From assembly GCA_021186555.1 (NCBI GenBank), contig JAJKFL010000006.1, forward strand, positions 29,571,478 to 29,635,477: a stretch of DNA of 64,000 bases. Reading direction: 5' to 3'. Made by a program: the position numbers and the translations under genes. The notes beneath the pieces are model-generated. The model searched no databases. It had not been told where the DNA came from and was given only the letters and a program-made list of their open reading frames with translations. Numbering within the stretch: the first letter of the stretch is position 1; the number at the start of each line of letters is the position of its first letter. Below are positions 23,693-35,432 of this stretch, in pieces. The DNA comes from Reticulitermes speratus (lineage: Eukaryota; Arthropoda; Insecta; Blattodea; Rhinotermitidae).

Positions 23693-26600
23693 CTGACAAA
23701 CATGAACGGTTGAATACAGTTCAGTTCTTTCACTTCAACCGACGTGGATGACATCGCGGCAGCAGGGTGAGCAATTTGTACGGCAAACACAATAACGTAC
23801 AGCAGGATGTTCTGTGTACGTCCAAGTCTGCCTATTGGCAGTTACGCAGGATCTGGAACGTGCAGACAAGAATACACTGACTGGCGTGCATCGCTAAAAC
23901 GGAAATTATTTCCGAAGAACGAGAAGCATTGATCGACGACTTAAAGAACTATGTTACCGTACTGACACAAATTTCAACAATTTTATTATTTGATGACATT
24001 TAAAATACTATAAAAATCAGCCTCAAAGGTAAAAAAAAAAACTTACAGACAGGTAAAATGTGATCTATACTGTCTTCACCTTCTGTGGAATTTGCAAAGC
24101 TTCAGGCCGAAGATGGAGACTGCCCCACACTTTCAGGAGCCGGGAAATTGTTGAGATTATTTCCACGTTGTGCGTCATTATACTTGCCTAGGTCTGCGGT
24201 CAGGTACCTCAAACCATCTACAAATATCCTACACGTGCCACTCAGTATGGGGAGGGGGGAATTCGCTAACCAAATTTCCAACAGAATTGCAATACTTACT
24301 GTTGACACTACTCTAATCCTCAAGGTTTCCACCAAAACACGTGGAGTTCGACGTCGTTTAGAAATTTCAGTTGTATTTTTCGGGTGTCAGGCAGCCCTGA
24401 TGTTTCTGCTGTGTTCAGTGCAGAACTGAATGTATGCCTACGGTTACGTTTAATGCTGATTGAATTTACTCTAGTGTGCTTTGCGACAGAACTCCGATAA
24501 CACCTTGTCAGACAGAAATATTCTTCGGAAACGCTTATACGTTAACAAAAACACCTTACATACACACACATATACATTGTTTAATTTAGCCCCCTTTTCT
24601 TTAATCACAGACAGATGTATGTACGTATGAATGCATGTATGTGGCGTACGTATGTACGTACACATGTATGTATGTACGTATGCATGCAGACACGTACGTA
24701 TAAGCATCAAATGAATCCTGTAAAATTTCTCAAGACAAGTGGACACAGGAATATCTTTGTATTTCTGTGATGGGGAAGGCTTTGTGTTTCGTTTGTGGTG
24801 ACTGCTGTTTTCAAGGATTATAACGTTGTTCGGCACTGCAATTCGATGACCAACGAAAAGTACCAAACTGTCAGTGCTTTGAGACAGAAAATGGCGGCTT
24901 TGAAACGTGGGTTTGAGTCACAGAGAATGTCTTCAATACACAATATAATGATAGGTCCTCTGCGTTTTGGGCACGTTATAGTGTTGAACAATTGTTTAAT
25001 AAAGAAAGCAAACTAAATTCCTAAAGGGAATTCATAAAAATATGCTTGCAATAATCTGCTTTTAATAACATAAGTTTGTCTCCTGTAACAATACAGCAAC
25101 GGGTTGAAGACTTTACTTCCTCAACTCGGAAACAGATCACAAGTATCTGAAAACTTCTTTTTTAACACTGGATGACATACTGAGCAGTTATCAATCGTCA
25201 TTCGAGGCAGAAAAGAATCTTTTGAGGTCACCAACAAACTAGCTAATCTTGAAAGTTTGCATGGCACAATAAAAGGGGAATATATCGCTTTTCAATAAGT
25301 AGTGTGAGTGGAACCATGAATAAACTAGAGCCACCCTAGTCAAATTAAAGCAAGTGCCGAAAGACAGGGCTCTTAGTACCACTGCAAAGAAAGTGGGTCT
25401 GACGAGAATGTGGCGAGAAATAGATAAAATGCAGACTTGTACAAGTCACTTCCCTGCAGAGTACACCAAGTCACTTTGAGAAAAAACTTCCGAGGTTTGA
25501 ACAAGTCATGAAGTTGTCGTGTCGGCTACGGAATTAATTCTATCTCAAAGGCTTAATCAATGTCAGTTTCAGCTTTTGTTTTTTGGTCGGAAATTGGTGT
25601 TGTATCATAGGGGCGTCTTGTACCATACAGAAAGTCGGATGGCTGAGTGGCGGGGTAGTGTTCAAACATTTTCCAGCTGTGAGGCTAGAAACAGATTGTT
25701 CATGAATGAGAAGGGCAAAGATGTGGTTGAATTTAGTGATGAAAGCGGCTTCGGAATTTCGTACTGCTACGTATGCGATCGGCTGTCACTTAAAAAAGAC
25801 TTACATACGAAAATTCGAAGTCAACAGAAGGTCAATTACATGTTTCCGCCTATAAAAGCTACTGATTTCAAGTTTCAACTGTTTTGTAAACAGTCGAATA
25901 ATGTAAAATTCTGTCATTTGTACAACCCCCCCCCCCCCATACTTTGCTTCATACGGATGTATCAACATGTGTTCTCTTTCCAACTGTCCATTCTGTAGAA
26001 ATAAACGATTCCTTGACTTAGAATTTTTAAACGACATATTACTGCTTCCGTACCCAAGCTACAAACATACACATCTTTAAAAGCCAACTCTCCGTTGAAA
26101 ACAGCAATTTCTGCAGACAACTTTCAACTTGCATTGACTCAACTGCAATATGTATCAATTCTAAAGAGTAGTTTCAACCAGGAAGCGGTAATTACACTTC
26201 ATACTTCTTCACCAGTTCCCCTGTTATCTGAGCGACGCAAGTTAGCATGAAATTTGGCGTCTTTTCTTACTACATATACACGTGAATTGACTTTTTCATA
26301 CACACACACACACGTCATACGAATTGGCATTTCAAAAATGGAAAGGATTGTTAACTCTGGCGAAGCAAAAGGCAGACATTAATATGGTAGGTTTCCGCTA
26401 TTTTTATTGCAATGCTGAGTTTAGTGTTGGTTATGATTACACATGTTTGTATGCTTCGGCCCTTATAGCATATTAACTCAAGGGAAAGGTCGCTAACCAT
26501 ATTCTGGAAGGTTCTGAAAAGAAGTTGAATTTTAATCACTTATGGAAGTGCACTTACTGCTTTATATTTCGGTTAATATACATGCCAAAACGTTTCTCTG

Positions 26601-26937
26601 CGGTACAGAACTTATACCACACATTTTAGCAGTTTAAAAAATCATTACTTTATTAAAAGTAGAGTTCCAAGGGCTCGTGAACGCGATTCTGAACTGTCAG
26701 CTAACGACGTTTTCCATGACACCAACAAATCTTCTGAATGTGAGCTGGCTGCATAAAAGGTTGATCACCCCTGCCGTAGACAAAGAGGTTTACTTACATA
26801 CTGGCATAGCACTCCTATCCTCAGGCATACAATTTTGATCGTAAGGCAACATTAGAACATCTCTGTAAGCTTTGAGAAAAAACCACACATGTAGGCCTAA
26901 TGCATCATTCCAAACAAATAAATGCATTATCATCGGT
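23693..26937. other. Unassigned DNA; low-complexity TACG/ATGT patch at 24600-24705
   Basis: This includes an imperfect GTAC/ATGT repeat patch and a 13-nt C run (25926-25938). The longest open frame of the window, 160 codons on the plus strand (25519-25998), lies here. It has no recognisable domain, ends in a poly-C-encoded Pro run, and shows no splice or promoter context, so I do not call it a gene. Confidence 0.4.
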
Positions 26938-27116
26938 GCCTGGGGTCGACTCAGCCTCTAAAGAAATGAGAACCTGGAATACTTCCTGGGGGGTAAAGGC
27001 GGCCGGTGCGTAGAGCTGACAACCTTACCACCTTCATGTGCCGACTGTCTGGAAATCTGGGAGCCTCAACCTCCTGGAACCCTAGAGGCCCTCCAGGCCT
27101 GTAATGGGATAGCTTT
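26938..27116 (+). mobile_element. SINE-B copy, head missing
   Basis: A body block from GGGGTCGACTCAGCCTC through TTCCTGGGGGGTAAAGGC, GAGCTGACAACCTTACC, TTCATGTGCCGACTGTC and GGAGCCTCAACCTCCTGG to GGCCTGTAATGGGATAGC. The full-length relative is at 47600. It lacks the tRNA-like head. A complete SINE-A starts about 110 bp downstream. Confidence 0.85.
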
Positions 27117-27226
27117 ATCATGGGTGAAAACTCTCAGCTTGTCATAAGAATACTGCAGTAAATAAACTGTTGGTGCTATATTTTAATAATTGCAGCACAC
27201 ACTGTTCGAAGTAAAAAATCCACAAA

Positions 27227-27521
27227 GGAGCCGGGATAGCTCAGTCGGCATAGTGACTATGCTACGAACTGGACAACCGACGAATCATGCTTCAATTCCA
27301 GGCAAGGGCAAGGGGTCTTTCCCTTCTCCAAAGCGTCAAGATCGGCTCTGGAGCACGCTCAGCTTCCTATTCGATGGGTACCACGGACTCCTTCTGCGGG
27401 GGTAAAGCGGCCGGGCCGTGAGGCTAACCACTTACTACCATATAGTGCCGAGGTTAAGAATGAGTGGAACTATACGACCACTCCCCCACATGCCATCAAT
27501 GGCGTGCACATGGACAACTTT
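27227..27521 (+). mobile_element. SINE-A copy, full length
   Basis: The head reads GGAGCCGGGATAGCTCAG with a clear A-box. A B-box-like GCTTCAATTCC lies at 27289-27299. The body follows with GTAAAGCGGCCGGGCCGTG, CATATAGTGCCGAGG and GAATGAGTGGAACTATACG, then the tail region. This is the clearest example of the family's tRNA-derived head. Confidence 0.9.
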
Positions 27522-27994
27522 AATTATTCCTTAAATGAGCACCAGCGATTCCGGTGGCACTTCAGCAACACTATGACTTATTTCTCCGGACTAGTGACTT
27601 CCCTTGTCCGGACTTTCTTAGAACTTTCACCACAGTGCGCACAGTGAAAGCAGCGTGAAGGGGTTTTGTAATGTTTCTAAGACGGTCCGTAATTCGGTCT
27701 AGGTAATCAATCCAGTAATCCTCAAACTACTGAACAGTTCAACTGCCAGTAGTTCAGTCGATTACTAGCACACAATTAAGCCGACGTTAATCAGTTTATG
27801 TCGGCGCAAAACTTCTAACGACTCGCATAAATCTTCAGTGGCCATTTCCTAACTTATTTAGAAATAAATTACCTGAGCGATAGACAACTCCGGTCCGTTC
27901 CTCACGATTTGGCTCATTAACCTGGACAAACAAGGAAGTACGCCCCGAGTTCATCTGTCCTGAAATATGTTCCGAGTTGTGCCTTAAGTAACCG
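27522..27994. other. Unassigned non-coding DNA
   Basis: No gene or recognised element. Confidence 0.4.
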
Positions 27995-28120
27995 ACACTA
28001 TGGAGCAGAGTCCTTTTTAGAAACTACTAGCCCCTCAGCTTGTCAAAAAATTTCCCAAATTGTACGGAATCCTAAGGTTCATTACCGTGTTCATACGAGC
28101 TCACCGCATGTGTCGTACCT
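27995..28120 (+). repeat. Dispersed repeat family E fragment
   Basis: The 5' half only: CACTATGGAGCAGAG, TTCATTACCGTGTTCA and an AGCTCACCGC block. Confidence 0.75.
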
Positions 28121-28859
28121 TATAATGGTGTGGAAGTGTAGACTGGATTCAAATGACTAATAATACGATCCAGTGGCACGATAATGAATCTTTGGGCTCC
28201 AAGAAAGGTGGGCAATTTCATGACCACATTTGAGACTACCAGTTTAATCACAACTTTCCTCCACGGAGTTTAATATTGGTATAACCTGTATTACCGCATA
28301 AAAGTATAAATAAAAGAGACTGTCACACACACTGCGGACAAAGAAGAAGAAGAAGACGTTACACATATGACAAAGCGAGAACGGAAATGGGAAACCGCAG
28401 GAACAGAGACTTCACTGATCTGTAATCCTACCCTTTTAATATGCTTGGAGCTTGAAATTTTATACCACGCAGCGGTCTGATCTCATCCACATCCTGGCAG
28501 CGTTTCCATCGACCCATCATTCCAAAACCGAGACAACAGATCTACTTTAAAACACAAGGCACTCAACCAACCCCTGTTGATACCCAACTCACAGAAAATT
28601 TTCGACTCCTTAACTAATGGCCACCTACAAGACACACGGGATGCTTGGCTACATTACGGTTTTAAACTACTCAATACCATGCACGTAAAGTTAACTATAC
28701 CGGTTCGGTTCGCTGCAGTTACGGAATCGATCTGTGACAAATGCCGAAACATGAAGTATGTACAGAGGACAGCCAACCATCATTATGCGGTAACGAAGAT
28801 GGACAGTCAGTATGCTCACTTCTCACGGAAGATGGTTTGCTCTAGAAAGAAAGTGCGCA

Positions 28860-29219
28860 CATCGACATGATGAAGGCTGCGGTTATTACTTTTAGTATGT
28901 CATGGCGGGCAATAGAAAGCGGTACAAATCACGGTCACAGGGTGTCCCGAACGATTCCTCAGTATCACAGACGACCTCGTCCTCCGAACACGGCCTCATG
29001 GCCACTGTGTCCCTATATGGCAGTGATGCTCATTACAAGGCCCGCAGACCGCGCGGCCCCCGACATGAACAGTGTAATTCCTCCAGCACCATCTTCTTCC
29101 ACGCGTGGGATAAGATGTCATTCTTGTCTACGAGCTGTCAGTGCTCCCCAGCCATCTGTTAGAGTTGGAGACAGACTGTCAGCTATAGCGTTTACCAGAA
29201 AACCATTCTGTAGTAAGTA
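28860..29219 (-). pseudogene. Possible decayed coding relic, unidentified
   Basis: This 360-bp patch is richer in G+C than its flanks. On the minus strand, one frame from 29219 reads about 118 codons with six in-frame stops (five TGA, one TAG). Every stop is one transition away from TGG, CGA or CAG. The pieces between them are protein-like, for example NGFLVNAIADSL, TDGWGALTARRQE and MSGAARSAGLVMSITAI. The opposite strand is open over the same span (28867-29220), so strand choice is uncertain. I do not recognise the family; a transposon-borne gene or a host pseudogene are both possible. Confidence 0.25.
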
Positions 29220-29229
29220 AAGCTCTTCA

Positions 29230-30455
29230 TTGCGCTTTCTGGGGACAACAATTCTGCCACTTTTTTTTTATCAACATTCTTATACCACGTAGGCCTAACT
29301 TTCAGTAAGTTACAGGACAATGAACACAGGATAAGACTCACTGATACGCATCTGGCTAATCTTCTACGTAATACACATATTTCCTACGTATGTTGAGTGG
29401 GATATCAGCATGACAATGAATGATAACATTCATTTACTTTACACACTAATTATTGTTGCAAATCGAGTTGTACTACAGTCTATCTAACCACCATTTATTC
29501 CTATTTCTTAAATACAGGCCTACAACACACTGAAGAAGACTGACAATTCTTACATAATTGTATTTAGTGATACGTATCGAAAATTTACTACGACATTCTG
29601 TTCAGCTGTTACAGATATAAACATTAGGACCATGCCATTATGCATTCACACTAAACAAAAGATTAAGAAAACGCAGGACGTGAAGTCGAATAGTTTAAAT
29701 TATACATTGCCAATTTCGCAAAAAAAAAAAATCACGAATAAAGGCACAGCCAAGAAATTTAAATCCTTGCCGAAGATCAACTGGCCGCCGACCGTAACTA
29801 ACTCCAGGAGACCACAACATAATAACAAATAACAATTTGGGCTCCTAGAAAGTACCATTTTGGTATGACGTGGTGTACACCACTGATAACGTCGAACTAA
29901 AAAATAGTAAATTTTTTTCTTCTAGACGTATGCTCTTTGAAAGGCGTAGAAGACAAACCTAGTCTCGAGAGCACAGTTCGTCTCCGATATTCTTAAAACT
30001 GCAGAAGAATGAAATGGAACAGAAGAGACATGATCTGTGAAAGCAGAGCGAATACAACAGGCGAACTCGACTTGCAGAAAGGCGACCGTGAAAGGCAGAG
30101 AGGTCTATTTACAATCGTGGACATACATTCCTGAACCACAAGCTAGTCTACAAACTATTAATACTGGCCCGGTTTTGAGGGGAGATAAATGATACGTCGT
30201 GACAAACTTTGGCAGTGCTTTTCACAGAGCTTGCCTGTTGCGAGTACGCCTCAATTAAGCCATTTCAAACGACCAACTCTTGGATTATGGACAGACGGTT
30301 TTCCACGTATAAAGGTAATAGCGTCAACATAACAGCAAATAAACTGAAAAGTGTATAGAAAGATGCGTTCACGGCCTATTAGAAGATATCGTACCGTATA
30401 AACATTAAGTGCAGAAAGCGAGTAAAAAAGAAAAAAAGGACACGAACACCATCAG
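29230..30455. other. Unassigned AT-rich DNA
   Basis: No gene or recognised element. Confidence 0.4.
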
Positions 30456-30459
30456 GGTA

Positions 30460-30535
30460 GCCGGGGTCAGAACCCGAAATCTCCCGTACTTTAGCAGGCG
30501 TGTTAAATAGTCAACCACGAGGGTCGGTCACGTAA
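30460..30535 (-). mobile_element. tRNA-like sequence, probably SINE-derived
   Basis: The minus strand reads an A-box-like segment, then GGTTCTGACCCC as a decayed B-box about 50 nt downstream. The arms do not close into a full cloverleaf, so it is a tRNA-derived repeat relic and not a tRNA gene. Confidence 0.4.
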
Positions 30536-33500
30536 AGTGCAGTCAAACGTTCTGGACCACAAAGCCATATGCGTTAACGAGATCTTCCTCAAACCCAACA
30601 GAAAAGAGGACGACGCTCAATGCTGCAGTTACCACACTGTAAATTTACACTATAATCCGGAAAACCGTGTGCCCGGTTGTCCATAGTGCGGACAGACAGG
30701 GTCATTTGTAAAACAGGACTTCGAAAGTAATGATGCAGATACTTTGTGTCAGACCTAACCCACTAAAAATGGTTAAGTAGGCGCAGCTGTATCGGTGTAA
30801 ATCAAGGCTAACTAGACAAGCTGTGCGCGATGGCACCAATTAGGTGCGTTCTGGTAATCCAATTTTATTGATCTAGATTTTCGTGAAAACGCACGTTATA
30901 TAAAAATGCATGGAAAGACGTAAATACTTACTTACCTTTCACTCGGTAATTCTTTCCGGTTAGATGAATATTTAGAGCGATGACGTGTACCCAGGCTTCC
31001 AAGCAAAAAGGCAGTCCACTTTTCATCAAGAAAAGGAATTAAGGGCAGACAATATTAGTTTCAAAACATCTACTGAGAGAAGGCGAAACTGTTCGTGTGA
31101 GCCTGCAGGACGGTACGACCAGAACCGAAACAGCGCCAGGTTCTATATGATGGGGAGGGAAGAAAAAACTGGTCCTCATATCACACGAAATAACGGATTT
31201 CAGAAAAAAAATATGTACAAGCACTGGATCAATGTTATGATGTTTTATGTGCCTATGTTGCATATTTCATCTTGCCTACTATCTTACAAAATTCTGTATG
31301 TGAAAAAAAAAAAAATACTTTCACTAGATCTTTGCGACAAACCACAAATTTTGGCGTCATTGACCCGTTACATTACTGATTTGACTGAATATCCAAATAA
31401 GATTTTACACTTATAACAAAAATAACCGAATAAATGTTCCAGGCAAAAATTTCATATAATCATAACGATGAGACATTTCATATCAGGTACCTAAGTTTCA
31501 TACTACGAGCTATTTTGTGAAATCTGACAACATCCACATCACATTTCGTAATTTTCCAACGCACGAAGCAATAAAATACAAGAAAAATATGACTGAGTTT
31601 AATTTTGAAATCAAACTACCGAGACAGGCGACAGCATATCCCAGTTACCTTCGCGATATAAACGTTTGGTGATGTTCCTGGACTTACGGATGAGCACGGC
31701 AAAGTTCACGTGTATCAGAAGCTACAACAGTACCGCGTCCGTTAATGTTGTTATACGTACACACACAGTGTAGAGGCTGTGTTGTGGATACGACACCGAT
31801 ATCTGCCTGTCATCGCAAAGATACGGTTTGAATACATCGAAGAAGTGAATTCTGGAATACTGTCTGCTCGACTGTTTCTCTGCCACATCCGAAGTGGAGT
31901 GAATTTTAAACAACTTATCTATGAATATAAAAATAACGGTACAGACAAAATAGGGAAGAGCTGTGTCTGGGCATGTCATGAATGCATATGGGGGGAGCAG
32001 AAGTATAGCTCCAGTCATTCCAGCTTGTCATATGTTACGTATTTTCTACAGCATGTCTGATCAATTAACACGGTTCACTCAGTCTTACTTACGGGTTTAT
32101 AAACATTACTGTTTGTCTTCAATTTAATTTTACTTCCCAGTACTTTCACGTTACGTCAACCCACTCTGATAATCTCTCTATGAGCTAATTTGTCATCGAC
32201 GTAAAAGATGTGGTGTGTACCCTATCTTTAGGAAACTTCTTACATGTATATCCTGCTTTCCTTATACGTATTATGACGTAAGATACGCGTATGGCCTCAT
32301 GTCAGCGTGCGAGTGTGTGTCCGCTAGCAACTTCTGAACCAATGTACCCATGTGCAACGAAAATCAGGAGCTCAAAATTTTGTTGGGCGAAACAGGAAGT
32401 AATGTAAGCATACAGCTAGCGTCTTAATTCCTACCATTCAAAAACTTCCTTTCACGTGCCCGCACGTGACTTTCCTCTACCTTCCATTAATTACAATTAT
32501 TTAAGCCCGACATACTTTATACAAAGACATATGTCACTGTTACGTGAAAACATGGTGTCATGTTAATTCCTTTTCTGACACGTGTAACTTATGTTTCACG
32601 GACAAATGAAGGATGAAACGTTCGTACATGCGTACTCGCCAGTCGAAACTGGGTGGGAGATCAACGTTGATGAGGTCAGTTCGAGCCGTGGTAACGGCAA
32701 GTTCCTCCCCCCTCCACCCCGTCTTTTGCACATCTTGTATTTGTATAAATGCTCATTTAAACTATGCAGTTATAGCTGTTACTGTTCAGTAACTTGTTCA
32801 TTGGCATTCCGTCTTTCCATGTGACTGCAGACAAACAATTTTTTCTGGCACCTTGAATACGATGTTCAAAATCCAGATCTTAAACCACGGATCGCATTCG
32901 TCTGGGCATGGACTCATTTACAGATCGAAAATAGCGGTGACAAGAACGTTAACCTCACCGAACGTGCACAACGAGCGGACACAATTTGTCTTCAGCACCA
33001 CAAAAACCGATGTCCACGTTTTACAGGAAAAGCATCACACACAAACACAATGAATACAAATGGGTTTGAGGCAGTACATTCTTTTCGAGGGTCGAATGGA
33101 AGAGTGAAGGGTTCTTAGACAATGTATCTAGCTACTACAGTTGAGTAGCAACGAAGAAGAGATAACGTGGTTATTATGAAATGTGAACTGGCAGGATCGT
33201 GCAGCAGTTACAGTATAGTTTATGTATTTTGGAAATAACTTAATATCAGTGGATCGGTTTTTAAATCTTGCTTCAATCATTTAGGTTTGCCTCAACAATA
33301 CGATGGTCTGAAAACGTTAGGGTACGATAGTAAATCGACTAGGAAAACTTCGATACAGCCAACGAACCCGGTGCCGTCAGTATGCAATACGGCACAACGA
33401 ACATCGTCGATTTGAATGAAATAATATTCTTACATCAAGCAACACTCTATACTGCTAAAGTGCGGCACTAAAAGAAGATATTCAGACAGCAATAAGACCT

Positions 33501-34797
33501 ACTTTCCTTCACACTAACAAAACTAGATGACGGTTATGACGAAAGAAAACGAAAGCCACAGCAGTAAACATCATATTTCTACATTGTATAGAAAGACTCC
33601 TACTGCAGCGAAAGAGACAAACGCACTTTCAACTTAACGGCTGTTGCTCAACAACAACTGGCCACATACATACCAGCAATCATAACAGGCTGCAATACCA
33701 TCGAAAATTAAACAAGCGGATTTAACTTCGACGTAATGCGAGCCGAACTTCTGCCAGCACGAATAGTAATCCTGACTTTATCAGCTTCCGTACTCCATCG
33801 CAATACGCCACGGTCACTTCCTCTGAACGAACTATTCATAACCACACCTCATTCTACGATCAACAGACTTACGGGTTCGTTAAGTAAGCTGTCCATCAAT
33901 TATGCAACCAAAACGAACAGAGGTGTGTTTAACAATGATCAAGACGGGCTGCTTCACGGGACGAAGCTATAGATGGTAAACTAAATCCTTGAAGACGAAG
34001 GTAATTAGACCCTACTGGGACACGTGGCTTAAACAAAGATAAAGGCTTTCTGCTGCTGAAGAAGGGAGAGTTAAACTACAATGAAGTTCGATTTGCATAA
34101 GAACTTACCTGTAAAACAAAATTAATGATGTCGACACCAAAAGAACAAAATATTATCGATTTCTATTGTGACTTACATGAATTTAAGAAAAGACATGTTT
34201 CTAACGAAGCTGTAAAATGAGAATGATAATAGGCTTCCTCGTTCCAAAAATACTTTTGAACAGGTTGGGGACAAAACTTCCGTCAGCCCACAGTCATAGC
34301 TTACATGGGGCACGCTAAGGCTCAGAATAGCTGGGCGACTACTAGCTTCTCAAGGGGCTAGAGGCAAGAACATCATGCAGTTAGTTTGCTTGTTTGTGGT
34401 CGACAATATCAGGCATTGTGAACCACACAGAGCGGGACCATTAGTACCTTAACCTTGTTGTCTTGAGACTAACACTGCTACTGACAAGTTGGATATGTAG
34501 ATGGTCCAGCACTGATCAAAATCAGCAGAACTGATCCAAGCAGGAGGCAAAACATTACTTTCAAGAGAGAGACACACTGCATTTCGAATAAGGAAGAACT
34601 GCTACTGCAATGGAAATAATCTATTATTGCATCTGTAACTGACTGTAGTAATTGTCGGGTTATCATTGTACTAACACGATGCCCTCCTCAAGGTTAACTT
34701 CACGCGCAGACGAAATTATTCTACATCTTACATTTTGGATATCGGCCGAATGCATTAACTACTGATCAGACATTCTAAATTAGTTACACACACACAC
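30536..34797. other. Unassigned non-coding DNA
   Basis: More than 4 kb without a recognised gene or element. Overlapping frames at 30985-31416 and 31722-32060 reach about 143 codons but lack domains, conserved composition or a plausible exon context. A short CA run leads into the SINE at 34798. Confidence 0.4.
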
Positions 34798-35075
34798 GGG
34801 CCGGGATAGCGTAGTCGATATAGCGACTCGCTGCGGGATGGACGATCTGGGGATCGAATCTCGGTGGAGGCGAGATTTTCCGCACCCGTCCAGACCGGCC
34901 CTGGGGCCCGCCCAGCCTCCTGTATAATGGGTACCGGGTCGCTTTCTCGGGGCGGATGGGGCGTGGCGTTGACCACCCGCACCCGTGTATCGCCGAGGAG
35001 AGCTATACCTCTACTCCACCTCTGGGCTTTCATGGCCTATTCTAGGGTGAACTTTACCTTTAACCTTTACCTTTA
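34798..35075 (+). mobile_element. SINE-A copy, full length and well preserved
   Basis: The head is GGCCGGGATAGCGTAGTC, with the B-box at GGATCGAATCTC (34851-34862). The body has GTCCAGACCGGCCCTGGGGC, GGGCGTGGCGTTGACC and AGAGCTATACCTCTACTCC. The tail is TTTACC repeated, ending in a TA/CATA microsatellite. No clear target duplication can be seen, because both flanks are simple repeats. Confidence 0.9.
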
Positions 35076-35214
35076 TATATATACATACATACAGTAAATA
35101 CATACATATACATCAGGAAACCGCATAAGTCACAGGAGATGTAGACTGCACATTGCAACTAAATATGGCATACCCATGATGGGTAGGCTATTTAAAATAT
35201 TGGTGGTAAACTAC

Positions 35215-35432
35215 TCGCAAGGCCGGGGCATGCCACAGGTCAGGTGATTAGTAGCGAGCTCCTCACTGCAGAAGTCTGGGTTTGCTTCCAGGGCCGCCTA
35301 TGTGGGAATTGTGGTCGAGTACGTCGGCTTGCCCCATCAATATCGTTTAATCCTCCATCCGGGCGACAGAGGCCACGTTCCAGAGTAATCTGTGTTGCTC
35401 TCAAAACCACAAACACGTTACGAATGGAATAA
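35215..35432 (+). mobile_element. tRNA-headed repeat, candidate SINE
   Basis: It starts near GGCATGCCACAGGTCAGG. The segment GTGATTAGTAGCGAGC is A-box-like and GGGTTTGCTTCCAGG is a decayed B-box, about 40 nt apart, followed by a GC-rich body unlike SINE-A or SINE-B. Only one copy is in the window, so its family status is inferred from the head alone. Confidence 0.4.

Noticed and set aside
24600-24705. Tandem satellite or CRISPR-like array
   Set aside because: The GTAC/ATGT words are irregular, with no constant repeat/spacer pattern; it is low-complexity DNA.
25519-25998. Longest open frame (160 codons) as a gene
   Set aside because: No recognisable domain, no promoter or splice context, and its C-terminal region runs into a poly-C tract. 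A frame of this length is expected by chance in 64 kb over six frames.
34755-35097. Open frames on both strands rich in Arg, Pro and Ser
   Set aside because: They are translations of the SINE-A copy. The same peptides recur wherever the SINE occurs (3362-3607, 43345-43560, 46016-46324, 51840-52183).
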